Shown one piece after another: positions 35,601 to 43,082 of a stretch of DNA of 64,000 bases (position 1 is the stretch's first letter; every line of letters begins with the position of its first letter). The stretch lies in contig NZ_AP025314.1 of the NCBI RefSeq assembly GCF_036492835.1, forward strand, positions 3,638,010-3,702,009, written 5' to 3'. The DNA comes from Fulvitalea axinellae (GTDB lineage Bacteria; Bacteroidota; Bacteroidia; Cytophagales; Cyclobacteriaceae). The notes beneath the pieces were generated by a model, which ran no database searches, had not been told where the DNA came from, and was given only the letters and a program-made list of their open reading frames with translations. The translations under genes were made by a program, and so were the position numbers.

Positions 35601-37026
35601 TCCCATTACGGAAGTCGCCTTTCAAACTTCCCAGCAAACTAATCTCTTTCCCTCCTTTAGTCAATAAAGTGACCTCCAGCCTAACGGGCTTCCTCTTTGC
35701 GTCCAGCCTTTCGAGGGAATCCATGAAATGTTGCCGGCTAAACGGAGCCAACAAGTCCACAAACGACTGGCTTCTTGAATTTTCCGTATCCAAGCCTAGC
35801 TTCGAAGCCCAATCGTTCTGAATAAACTTGAAAGTCAAATCTTTTCTCAGGACAACAGTAAAGTCCTCAGCCCTATCTTCAAAATTCCTATTCGGCTCTT
35901 TTTCTTTTCTCCTTTCCTCCGTGATATCTTCGCCCAAAAGGGTAATGCCCGAAACTTTTCCGCTTTCGTCAAAATATAGGATAAGATTAAAATGGCACGC
36001 CCTGGCCCCACCGGATTTGGTAAGAACCAATACCGTAACACGGTCCCTTTCGATATCTTCGCCATGACTGACCAGTGCATCGAACTCTTCCCGAGTCTTT
36101 TGCCTGACGGCAAATGGCAGGAACAAATCGAAAAGGTCCTGGTCGTCTATTTCGTCAAATTCATAACCGACACCGGTCAGAAACGCCTGGTTGGCATAAT
36201 TCACTCTGCCCTGATTATCGATAGACAGAGCCCAAAAGCGGGCATTATCCAGTGATGTCTCAATCTTTTTCGCCGCGCGAATTTCCGACTGGTGAAAATT
36301 ACGTTTTTCCTCTAGCTCTTTCAGGTCAGTTACGTCTTCGGCAAAACACAACAGTTCGCCTTCCGTATCACGCGGAATTTTAATCGTTTCCTCTAACCAA
36401 CGGTACTCGCCTCTTAGGTTCTTTATTCTATAAGTCAGAGAAGCGTTTTCCATTCTGGCCGCCACTTTTCCAACGCCTCTTTTCACTTCCTCAAAATCAT
36501 CAGGATGAATCAAACCAAACCATTTGGACAAAGTGCCTTCTCCCTTTTCCAATCCATATTCGGAAGTCCAGAGAGTGGACACCGAATGAAACTCCTTACC
36601 CGCACCAAATGCCCGGAATAGTCCGGTAGATTTATCATCATCTCCTTTTCCAGACTCTGAGAAAGAACGGACTTTTACTACAAAAAGAGCCTCGCCCGCC
36701 AGTTTATGCGACACCACTAGCATGTCCACTCTCATAAAGCCGCTATCCGACCGTTCGATTCTGCGACTCTCCCTCCAAGATCTGGCGTTTTCGGGTCTAT
36801 CGGTCAAAAGCTCCGCAAAAAAACTGTCAGAACCGAGCCTGTGTTCGCCGAAAATTTCCACCGAAGACTGGGAATACGCCAAAGGTAGACCCGACTCATC
36901 GAGCACCACGCAAGGCCCGCCACCCTCTCTGTGGCTTTCGCTCAGAAGCTCGCGCCCCAACATCTTCCTAATCTCACTGTTCTCCTCTACCAATTCCTGC
37001 CTGATTACTGATTCCGGGTACTTCAT
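32692..37026 (-). CDS. Hybrid sensor histidine kinase with multiple PAS, GAF, REC and Hpt domains
   Basis: A 1444-residue, apparently soluble sensor kinase from the ATG at 37026 (an in-frame TTG lies six codons upstream). Rough order: PAS-like 29-112, PAS 142-232 (HPDDFEEV), PAS 252-365, PAS 388-482, GAF 499-660, PAS 669-795, PAS 805-918, HisKA with the phospho-His near 947 (SHEIRTPMNG), HATPase about 1050-1170 with VDTGIGIS and GGVGLGLAI, REC about 1195-1315 with the acceptor Asp near 1245 (FMDIQMPGMDG), and Hpt with LHTLKGNAG near 1388. No clear membrane segment, so it senses cytoplasmic signals. Followed by a stand-alone receiver. Confidence 0.93.
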   Translation of the reverse strand: MKYPESVIRQELVEENSEIRKMLGRELLSESHREGGGPCVVLDESGLPLAYSQSSVEIFGEHRLGSDSFFAELLTDRPENARSWRESRRIERSDSGFMRVDMLVVSHKLAGEALFVVKVRSFSESGKGDDDKSTGLFRAFGAGKEFHSVSTLWTSEYGLEKGEGTLSKWFGLIHPDDFEEVKRGVGKVAARMENASLTYRIKNLRGEYRWLEETIKIPRDTEGELLCFAEDVTDLKELEEKRNFHQSEIRAAKKIETSLDNARFWALSIDNQGRVNYANQAFLTGVGYEFDEIDDQDLFDLFLPFAVRQKTREEFDALVSHGEDIERDRVTVLVLTKSGGARACHFNLILYFDESGKVSGITLLGEDITEERRKEKEPNRNFEDRAEDFTVVLRKDLTFKFIQNDWASKLGLDTENSRSQSFVDLLAPFSRQHFMDSLERLDAKRKPVRLEVTLLTKGGKEISLLGSLKGDFRNGNLYEISASFHDISNRLKAESALKLYYYIARIVSDSNDTVTLFKNIHEELRKILPAQRLYVRLDDELFGGETSHFCSDSDNPCEAESAERRHYSFELLENVIERNSSKLLYENDIKEFSQEYDLQAEGEFPASWLGVPLRLKNRVIGAIAVVNFDKKEVFSIRDLDLLKFISGQLAVAVDKKYKEDAFKAQAARQRAIFDSGTHHIWSIDQEWRFTSFNKAFETDISEYMAKGLGAAGHVLISESLPGGTYVEPKQSAKFWREKYGRVFETGGPVDFEIMIQNRIENTECWRKVFLNPIFLPGDKSVNEISGFAYDITEGKKTELELIQSELKFRDIFESFQDLYFRCLPNGKLTMLSPSVKEVTGLNSEQILNNKKNNINDYYKYTPKTKQLFKRLLKSQSVRDFEASLIKENGDLLRCICNVRLIRRGKHVEIEGVARDITPIVEANKQLKAAKDVAENSLKVKESFLANMSHEIRTPMNGIIGMIDLIADTKLDEEQKGYVKTIKKSSETLLNILNDILDLSKIEAGKMQLYKTPVRLTDLMEKFVSLYHHQAKEKGVRLGFMLEEGLPAVLSLDETRMLQVLSNLTSNAIKFTEAGGSIDINLRKEEDLVRPGQIRVYAEVVDTGIGISKENLEKIFSSFTQADISTSKSFGGVGLGLAISKELCGLMGGRIGVASEEGQGSTFWFTVTTEECLPEVGSELNKPKNDSVDISNYLEGKAPKIMLVDDNMINRTVSGEILRKAGCRVELVDSGQKAIEMALEHEFDVIFMDIQMPGMDGIEATQKLRNLCPEQLPPIIAMTAYAMREDRDRFLSEGFDDYVPKPVRAKDLLDKVNHIVGQQVEAVEPEVEESEAEPIINTAVTDQLRKYADSSIINDVYGDFDIEAAELINGCKLSLETEGREIILSNLHTLKGNAGTLGIDRVTRWARDIEANLKAGNDTNLKCDLDHLWDAYLEFKKNYLRIINP

Positions 37027-37245
37027 GCCTAATGTTGCTTTCAAATCAAACGAACACTTTTACGACTCCATACGTCAATTCAAAAAATAATGTCTTATTT
37101 TCTGGACTTAAAAAAAACGGGCCTTTCGAACGAACAAAATAGGCATTATACTTAATAAATACACCGGTAGTTCTTCAGGAATTCGACCTTACGGTGAGCA
37201 AAACGAGGAATTCCATAAAAAAGCCCCGTGTTACCGCACTTAGAA

Positions 37246-38151
37246 ATGAACTTGGAAAAAAATAAACTTATCGTTATCGAAGGCCCAACGGCCGTCGGCA
37301 AAACCGCCCTTTGTGTTAATCTGGCAAAAAAACTCGGGACCGAAGTCGTAAGCGCCGATTCCCGCCAATTTTTCAAGGAAATGGCCATCGGAACCGCCAA
37401 GCCGACCGTAGAGGAAATGGATGGCGTAAAACACCATTTCGTCAATTGCAGATCGGTAAAGGAACCTTACAGCGCCGGAAGCTATGAGGTCGATGCGCTA
37501 GAAGTTATCGGAAAGCTCTTCGAAACCCACGACTCCGTTATACTTACAGGAGGTTCAGGGCTTTATATACAGGCTGTCTGTGACGGGATGGACGCTTTTC
37601 CGCCAATCCCAACGGAAATCAGGGACCGCTGGACTCGACGAATAGACGAGGAAGGCGTAACTAAAATAGCGCAAGAATTGGCAGAGGCCGATCCCGCAAC
37701 TTACGAACTAGTGGACACATTAAACCCAAGAAGAGTCTTGCGGGCGATGGAAGTGCTGGAAGTAACCGGAAAAGGGCTCGCCGAATGGCACAGCGGAACA
37801 AAACCACGTGATTTCGACATCGTCAGAATAGGCCTAGAACGTGACCGGGAAGAGCTTTACGAAAGAATAAACCTACGGGTAGACCTGATGCTGGAAGCCG
37901 GACTTATGGACGAAGTAAAACGGCTAACGCAGTGGAAAGAACTTACGGCTCTGAAAACTGTCGGGTATAAGGAGATTTTCGGATACTTAGACGGGGAATA
38001 CGATATGGAAGAGGCAATCAGGCTAGTAAAGCGTAATACGAGACGTTACGCAAAACGGCAATTGTCATGGTTTAAACGAGACGAGGAAATGACTTGGTTC
38101 CACCCTGAAGACGAAGCCGGTATCATTAACCATATAAACGCTCATTCCTAA
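37246..38151 (+). CDS. miaA: tRNA dimethylallyltransferase
   Basis: A 301-residue enzyme from the ATG at 37246 (MNLEKNKLIVIEGPTAVGK); an ATG at 37228 is also in frame. The P-loop GPTAVGKTA, the DSRQFFKEMAIGTAKPT segment, HHFVNCRSV and GGSGLYIQAVCDG are all diagnostic. It prenylates A37 of tRNAs reading UNN codons. Monocistronic. Length is normal for the family. Confidence 0.95.
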   Translation: MNLEKNKLIVIEGPTAVGKTALCVNLAKKLGTEVVSADSRQFFKEMAIGTAKPTVEEMDGVKHHFVNCRSVKEPYSAGSYEVDALEVIGKLFETHDSVILTGGSGLYIQAVCDGMDAFPPIPTEIRDRWTRRIDEEGVTKIAQELAEADPATYELVDTLNPRRVLRAMEVLEVTGKGLAEWHSGTKPRDFDIVRIGLERDREELYERINLRVDLMLEAGLMDEVKRLTQWKELTALKTVGYKEIFGYLDGEYDMEEAIRLVKRNTRRYAKRQLSWFKRDEEMTWFHPEDEAGIINHINAHS

Positions 38152-38366
38152 GCTCAATTCGACACTTTCTCTCACTGGAACGTGGATAGAGCTTCATCTG
38201 GTTAAGTGAAAAATCACACACAAAATTCGGTCACAGTCAAAAAACTGCTGCAAATCAGTTTTTCACACATTTAACTTGTAAAACCTCGCACAATATTACA
38301 CGCTAAATTGTCGTTCGAAATCTGGCTTTCACGATTCTGGGAGCCCCAAATTTAGGACGAAGAGCG

Positions 38367-38654
38367 ATGAAATTAACAAAAACAGACTTTGGCCCGCAGG
38401 GATTATTAGTGCTTATGGAAGCGCCCGGCATTAACCTTTTATTATACCCGAACACGACAGACAGGGCAATTCCCACGATGTGGAGCGGGTCCAAGCCTTG
38501 GAAATGGAAAATGGAAGGTTGCGTAGGTTCCGAATTGATAGAAACCACATTTAACCATGAGGACGGAAAACCGAAAGAAAAGTCGATAGTAAAAATGCTG
38601 AAGCCTTTCAAAAACGGTATCGGAGAAGCTATTCAGTTGGCTACCGCCAAATAA
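38367..38654 (+). CDS. Small conserved-looking hypothetical protein
   Basis: A 95-residue soluble protein (MKLTKTDFGPQGLLVLMEAPG) rich in Gly, Trp and Lys (SGSKPWKWKMEGCVGSEL). No motif recognised. It sits between miaA and the SRP RNA with about 200 bases of non-coding DNA on each side. The opposite strand also has overlapping open frames, so the call relies on its protein-like composition. Confidence 0.5.
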   Translation: MKLTKTDFGPQGLLVLMEAPGINLLLYPNTTDRAIPTMWSGSKPWKWKMEGCVGSELIETTFNHEDGKPKEKSIVKMLKPFKNGIGEAIQLATAK

Positions 38655-38809
38655 ATCTCTTCGAAAAACCATTTCATCGAAAAAACTTCTTCATTCCAAA
38701 AGGGAAAAAGATTTCGGATAATCCCCTGACACTGTTGGGGTAATAAACGTAAAGATCTTTCCAGCCGACTTCCGAAAAATAAATTTTAAGCGAAATCGGC
38801 CCTCAGGGC

Positions 38810-38839
38810 TTGTTACAAGCGGAAAATCACCTATATTTG
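38810..38839 (+). promoter_or_regulatory. Bacteroidota-type promoter of the SRP RNA
   Basis: A TTG at 38810-38812 and the octamer TATATTTG at 38832-38839 are separated by 19 bases, exactly the TTG-n19-TAnnTTTG pattern of primary-sigma promoters in Bacteroidota. The element ends five bases before the RNA's predicted 5-prime end. Confidence 0.8.
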
Positions 38840-38843
38840 CATT

Positions 38844-38931
38844 GCGATTTGGGGCTATTGCTCCCTCTGAATTCCCCCAGGGCTTGACAGCAGCAAGGGT
38901 AAGAGGTTGTAGCGATGAGATCCTGAATCGC
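38844..38931 (+). ncRNA. ffs: Signal recognition particle RNA, small (4.5S) bacterial type
   Basis: The ends pair perfectly (GCGATT at 38844-38849 with AATCGC at 38926-38931), and the whole 88-base segment folds as one long hairpin with internal loops. The centre holds the conserved SRP domain IV pattern, CCCCCAGGGC on the 5-prime side and AGCAGCAAGGGTAAG on the 3-prime side, closed by GCU-UGAC-AGC. UGAC is a URRC-type tetraloop rather than the GNRA loop of E. coli. The RNA binds Ffh and FtsY for cotranslational membrane targeting. A seven-T run follows directly (38932-38938), giving an intrinsic end. Confidence 0.87.
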
Positions 38932-39056
38932 TTTTTTTATACCCTTCGGGCTAACTTTCTCCCAATTTTTATATCTTCGAAGAAGAATACAGTTTCTTGC
39001 CGGAATCTTTCCAGCTAAAGCCCTGTGATCGCTATGGGCACTAAACAATTACGAAC

Positions 39057-39713
39057 ATGAAGTTTTTCATTGACACGGCTAACCTTGAAGAAATCAAGGA
39101 AGCGCACGCATTGGGCATTCTTGACGGCGTGACTACCAATCCGTCTCTTATGGCCCGGGAAGGAATAAGCGGAGAGGAAAACGTCCTGAATCATTATAAG
39201 GCGATCTGTGAAATCGTAGACGGCGACGTAAGCGCCGAAGTAATCGCCACAGATTTCGAAGGAATCATAAAGGAAGGCGAAGCCCTCGCCGCTCTCGACT
39301 CAAAGATTGTCGTTAAAGTTCCGATTATAAAAGAAGGCCTCAAAGCCATCCGATATTTCTCTGACAAGGGAATCCGCACTAACTGTACGCTGATTTTCTC
39401 GGCGGGGCAGGCACTGTTGGCCGCCAAAGCCGGCGCAACTTACGTTTCTCCGTTCGTTGGCCGTCTTGACGACATCGGAACCGAAGGCCTCGGGCTTATC
39501 GAGCAGATTGTGGGGATTTTCGGTAACTACGGATTCTCTACGGAGGTATTGGCTGCGTCATTGCGTTCGCCAAAACATATCCTGGAATGTGCCGAAGTGG
39601 GCGCCGACGTAATCACGGCACCACTCAAGCCTATCGAAGCCCTCCTTAACCATCCGCTTACGGACAAAGGCCTCGCGGCTTTCTTGGCGGACCACCAACG
39701 GGTTAACTCGTAA
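39057..39713 (+). CDS. fsa: Transaldolase / fructose-6-phosphate aldolase family protein
   Basis: A 218-residue TIM-barrel of the short TalC/FSA subfamily. It starts MKFFIDTANLEEI, has TTNPSLMAR, the Schiff-base Lys in KIVVKVPI and NCTLIFSAGQALLAAKAGATYVSPFVGRLDD. The last string is closer to the short transaldolases than to true E. coli FsaA, so transaldolase (pentose phosphate pathway) is the better guess despite the common fsa label. Monocistronic with terminator. Confidence 0.92.
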   Translation: MKFFIDTANLEEIKEAHALGILDGVTTNPSLMAREGISGEENVLNHYKAICEIVDGDVSAEVIATDFEGIIKEGEALAALDSKIVVKVPIIKEGLKAIRYFSDKGIRTNCTLIFSAGQALLAAKAGATYVSPFVGRLDDIGTEGLGLIEQIVGIFGNYGFSTEVLAASLRSPKHILECAEVGADVITAPLKPIEALLNHPLTDKGLAAFLADHQRVNS

Positions 39714-39732
39714 AACCGAGCGAAGCCTATCT

Positions 39733-39764
39733 AAAGGTCCCGGAAACGCTTTCCGGGACCTTTT
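39733..39764 (+). terminator. Intrinsic terminator
   Basis: Fourteen-base arms (39733-39746 and 39750-39763), a three-base loop and a T-rich tail lie 20 bases after the aldolase stop. Confidence 0.85.
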
Positions 39765-39814
39765 CTTTTAGCGCCCTTGTGTTTTCTTTGGCTTATTTCA
39801 GATATTGCGCAACA

Positions 39815-40048
39815 ATGGAAAAGGTGCAATCAGAATCATCACTCATGTACATCATCAAGGTGAAAGGGAAGGCCAAAATCCCGGATTACATACAGTTGCG
39901 TGACGAAAACTTTGTGCTGGTCGCTTATTTCAGAGCGGACAGACCGCTTAAGAAACCGGAAAAATACGGTTTGGAAGGCAAAGAGGAGGCCTTGGAGAGA
40001 TTAATCGAAACGCTTCCCTTCGGAAAATTGCAAAAACTAGAGCTATGA
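39815..40048 (+). CDS. Small hypothetical protein translationally coupled to an FtsE-like ATPase
   Basis: From the ATG at 39815 the product is 77 residues (MEKVQSESSLMYIIKVKG); an earlier in-frame start at 39779 sits in the terminator zone and is less likely. The chain has a strand-rich core (YIIKVKGKAKIPDYIQL, VLVAYFRADRPL) and a C-terminal helix. Its TGA overlaps the ATG of the ABC ATPase (ATGA), so both are made together. No family recognised. Confidence 0.72.
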   Translation: MEKVQSESSLMYIIKVKGKAKIPDYIQLRDENFVLVAYFRADRPLKKPEKYGLEGKEEALERLIETLPFGKLQKLEL

Positions 40049-40752
40049 CTTTTTCCAACGATCCCGTACTTGACATCTCCGGAGCGTCCGTAGGCCAATC
40101 CGGCCAGACAATCCTTGAGAACGTCACTTTCAGCATCGACAAAGGCGAATTCGTATACCTGATCGGGCGAACGGGAAGCGGAAAGTCAACTTTGTTGCGT
40201 ACGCTTTACGCCGAGCTCCCTCCGCATGGCGGAACGCTAAACGCCGTCGGATATGACCTTTCGAACCTAAAACGCAAGGAAGTGCCGAGGCTTAGAAGAA
40301 AGCTCGGGATCGTATTTCAGGATTTTCAGCTGTTCGAAGACAGGTCCGTCGCCGAAAACCTGATTTTCGTGATGAAAGCTACCGGCTGGTCCGACAAAAG
40401 CAAAATGAAAGGACGCGTCGCCGAAGTCCTTATGAATGTAGGCCTACCCAATTCGGGACAAAAAATGCCTCACCAACTTTCCGGCGGCGAGCAACAACGC
40501 GTGGGAATAGCCCGGGCGCTGATCAATTTCCCGAATATCCTAATAGCCGACGAACCCACGGGAAACCTCGATCCGTATTTTTCGGAAGAGATTTACGAAG
40601 TGTTCAAAGACATCAACAATAAAGGAACGGCGGTATTGATGGCCACCCACGACCATCATATTATCAAAAGACACCCGGCACGAGTCCTTCAATGCGAAGA
40701 CGGGCGCCTTCTCGATTCTGTCAAAGAGAAAGTAACCTACGGACTGGATTAA
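40045..40752 (+). CDS. ftsE: FtsE-like ABC ATPase
   Basis: A 235-residue stand-alone ABC nucleotide-binding domain. Walker A GRTGSGKST at about 41-49, signature LSGGEQQRVGIARAL, Walker B ILIADEPTGNLDP and H-loop MATHDHHII are intact. The IADEPTGNLDP form is typical of FtsE and LolD. In Bacteroidota FtsE pairs with FtsX, which controls peptidoglycan hydrolases during division; no permease gene is next to it here, so FtsX must be elsewhere. FtsE over LolD rests on general resemblance. Confidence 0.85.
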   Translation: MTFSNDPVLDISGASVGQSGQTILENVTFSIDKGEFVYLIGRTGSGKSTLLRTLYAELPPHGGTLNAVGYDLSNLKRKEVPRLRRKLGIVFQDFQLFEDRSVAENLIFVMKATGWSDKSKMKGRVAEVLMNVGLPNSGQKMPHQLSGGEQQRVGIARALINFPNILIADEPTGNLDPYFSEEIYEVFKDINNKGTAVLMATHDHHIIKRHPARVLQCEDGRLLDSVKEKVTYGLD

Positions 40753-40767
40753 GAAAAAACCCTCCAT

Positions 40768-40813
40768 AAAAAGCGAAAGCCTTCGGATGTGTTTCCGAAG
40801 GCTTTCGCTTTTT
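40768..40813. terminator. Strong bidirectional terminator
   Basis: About 20-base arms (40768-40788 and 40794-40813) with an A run before and a T-rich run after separate the FtsE-like gene from the convergent adhesin-like gene ending at 40829. Confidence 0.88.
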
Positions 40814-40828
40814 ATTTTCTTAAAACTC

Positions 40829-41899
40829 TCAATCATCAAGTTCGGCTTCTTCCAGCTCCACGTCGCCGTAAGAGCTTTTGAATTTAACCTTGGAAGTTCC
40901 TCCTCCACCGATTTTTCCTCTGTACTTTGATGATGTATTTCCTTTTTCCCTATAGTGAAAATCTACCCAACTCTCATTAGGGTAATCAAAATCCGCAAAA
41001 CTGAGATCCGCTTCCACTTCGGCTTTGGCCCGCTTGTCAATCCCAACCTCCACGTCAGTAAACTGCGTCTCGACCGTTACGCTCTCAAAATCCGGAGCCA
41101 CGTATTTGATCTCGAAATCACCGCCGTAGCGTCCAGACAACTTGGCGTATTCCTTTAGGTTTTTGATCTGAACAGGCGTAAAACTGAACTTTCCGCTAAC
41201 CCTTTCGGCCTTATCGACATCCAACTCCCCGTACTGGATATCAAGGTCCAGACTTTCCACTTCCCCTATTTTCACTTCGGAAAATCTGCTGTCCAGCTCA
41301 ATGTCTCTAGCTTTGGCAAGCCTTGTCTCGGTATATTTCGGTTCCAGCCTTCCTTTGGCCATTGACTCTATCCGGGCTTTTGAGAATTGTAGCTCAATCT
41401 CCGATTTTCCCGTGAGGTTTTGGGCCCTGAACGAATCACAATACCTTAGGTCAGCCTCAAGCGGTCCGTCAAAATTATCAAGCGAAGTAGGTCCGAAACT
41501 GTTTTTCAACCGAAGGGAAACCGTTTTGGGAATTTTCAGATAGTAATTGATCGCAAAATGTTCTTTGCCTCTGGAGCTCATCGAATTTATCTGCGTGACA
41601 ACCGACAAGCTACCCGGGGTATCGTTATCGATGTCAATCTTGATCCGTTCCAGCATTTCTCGGGTTCTGGACTCATTTCTTCCCTCCGCTTTGATCTCGA
41701 CATTCAATATAGCCTTGTTCTGGCTCCAGGTATCGATCTGCACCTTGCCGTATTTGTTCGATATGTAAACATCGGCGTCTTTGTCCAGCTCATACTCCTT
41801 TTGGATGCTCTTGGTCTTTTCTTGCGCAAAAGCTACCTGCGAAGCCAACGCTATAAAGAACAGGGAGAACAGTGGTTTATATATAAGAGACTTCTTCAT
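40829..41899 (-). CDS. Exported DUF4097-like beta-helix/adhesin-type protein
   Basis: A 356-residue protein with signal peptide MKKSLIYKPLFSLFFIALASQVAFAQ. The mature part consists of repeated short beta segments (DVYISNKYGKVQIDTW, SLRLKNSFGPTSLDNF, ELDSRFSEVKIGEV, SKVKFKSSYGDVEL), as in DUF4097 putative adhesins. Last gene of a three-gene operon with an ECF sigma factor and a membrane anti-sigma-like protein, with its start inside the end of the latter. Probably periplasmic or outer-membrane-associated and possibly part of the signal they sense. Confidence 0.8.
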   Translation of the reverse strand: MKKSLIYKPLFSLFFIALASQVAFAQEKTKSIQKEYELDKDADVYISNKYGKVQIDTWSQNKAILNVEIKAEGRNESRTREMLERIKIDIDNDTPGSLSVVTQINSMSSRGKEHFAINYYLKIPKTVSLRLKNSFGPTSLDNFDGPLEADLRYCDSFRAQNLTGKSEIELQFSKARIESMAKGRLEPKYTETRLAKARDIELDSRFSEVKIGEVESLDLDIQYGELDVDKAERVSGKFSFTPVQIKNLKEYAKLSGRYGGDFEIKYVAPDFESVTVETQFTDVEVGIDKRAKAEVEADLSFADFDYPNESWVDFHYREKGNTSSKYRGKIGGGGTSKVKFKSSYGDVELEEAELDD

Positions 41900-42458
41900 C
41901 TTTCTTCGTTTTTGGATTCTTGGACATCAAACGGATTTGCCTGTTCAGGACCTCCAGACGGAGCTTCAGGTTTCTTACCATCGCGGACTGTAGGCGTTCG
42001 TCTTTAGAGTCTTGCCAGTCACGTTTCAGGACATTGTATGCGGAATCGAGCACTTGGAGTTCCCTTTCTATTTCCTCCTCGCTGAGTTCACTGTCTTCGA
42101 AAAGCACCAGCATGGCTCCTTTCTTTTGGTTGATCTGCGAAACGTAATAGTTCTCCATCTCACTGATTCCCTTGTCCTCGGTTTCGGCCACTAGAACGGG
42201 CTTATCCTTCCGGCCGGAAGAAGCCTGTTGGTAAAGCAACCATCCACATGCCAAGGCCAGCGCCACCGAAGCGACTTTCCAGAACCAAAGCGCTCCGTTA
42301 CGGGAAGTGTTTCTGTGCACTTCCAGCCGCGGGCCCGGCAATTGTCCGTCAATTTTTTCCCAAAGAGCGTCCATCTCAGGAAACTCTTCCTCGAAGCCGT
42401 CCCGGTTGTCGGAGACGAATCGCTTCAGCTTGTCGGTTTCATCATTGGGGTATTTCAT
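41877..42458 (-). CDS. Anti-sigma-factor-like single-span membrane protein
   Basis: A 193-residue protein with a cytoplasmic N-terminus (FEEEFPEMDALWEKIDGQLP), one membrane segment at about 56-72 (WFWKVASVALALACGWLLY) and a periplasmic helical part (MENYYVSQINQKKG, LEVLNRQIRLMSKN). The layout is that of small anti-sigma regulators, though the usual zinc HxxxCxxC motif is missing. Overlaps the sigma gene at its start and the adhesin-like gene at its end, so all three are translationally linked. Confidence 0.75.
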   Translation of the reverse strand: MKYPNDETDKLKRFVSDNRDGFEEEFPEMDALWEKIDGQLPGPRLEVHRNTSRNGALWFWKVASVALALACGWLLYQQASSGRKDKPVLVAETEDKGISEMENYYVSQINQKKGAMLVLFEDSELSEEEIERELQVLDSAYNVLKRDWQDSKDERLQSAMVRNLKLRLEVLNRQIRLMSKNPKTKKDEEVSYI

Positions 42459-42987
42459 CCTGCAACAGGTTTAGCAGTTTCTTTTTACCACGCATATACT
42501 GCGTCTTTGAGGTGGAAGGCGATATCCCTAGAATTTCGCCTATTTCCTGATGGTCATATCCTTCGAAAAGGTACAGCGACACCACGACCCTGAATCCGTC
42601 AGGCAATTTCCGCAAAGCGGACCGGACCGTTTCCACGCTCCACTTGTCGCCGTCTTCGTCATAAGCAGACTGATCGGCCGGATCGCTGTCGCCCAAAGGG
42701 ACTAGCTCGGCTCTCTTGCGATTCAGGAAATTTATCGACTTGTTTACGGCAATCCGCTTTATCCACGCCCCGAAGGTAGCGTCGCCACGGTAATTGCCTA
42801 TATTGGAAAACGCGCTGATAAACACTTCCTGAAGTACGTCTTTGGCGTCGTCTTCGTCATTGACCATCCGTTTGCAAACGTTATACATGCCGGGCGCATA
42901 CTGTTGATACAGCTTCCGCCGGGCTCGCTCGTCGTTCCTCAGGCATCCTTGTATAAGGTCTTCGTGTATGTTTGCCGAAATGCTCAA
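42442..42987 (-). CDS. ECF-type RNA polymerase sigma factor
   Basis: A 181-residue sigma-70 family member with region 2 (YQQYAPGMYNVCKRMVNDEDDAKDVLQEVFISAF, about 26-60) and region 4 (LRKLPDGFRVVVSLYLFEGYDHQEIGEILGIS, helix-turn-helix about 130-165). The start is TTG at 42987; no ATG precedes region 2. Followed by overlapping anti-sigma-like and exported beta-rich genes, so it probably serves an envelope stress or surface response and may control its own operon. Confidence 0.9.
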   Translation of the reverse strand: MSISANIHEDLIQGCLRNDERARRKLYQQYAPGMYNVCKRMVNDEDDAKDVLQEVFISAFSNIGNYRGDATFGAWIKRIAVNKSINFLNRKRAELVPLGDSDPADQSAYDEDGDKWSVETVRSALRKLPDGFRVVVSLYLFEGYDHQEIGEILGISPSTSKTQYMRGKKKLLNLLQDEIPQ

Positions 42988-43082
42988 TGCTTTTGCTTTG
43001 TTCTGGCCTAATGACAGGCAAAAATATCAGGAGTTGCATATCAATTAAAAAAAATCGAAACAATTTATCATTTGACTGATTA

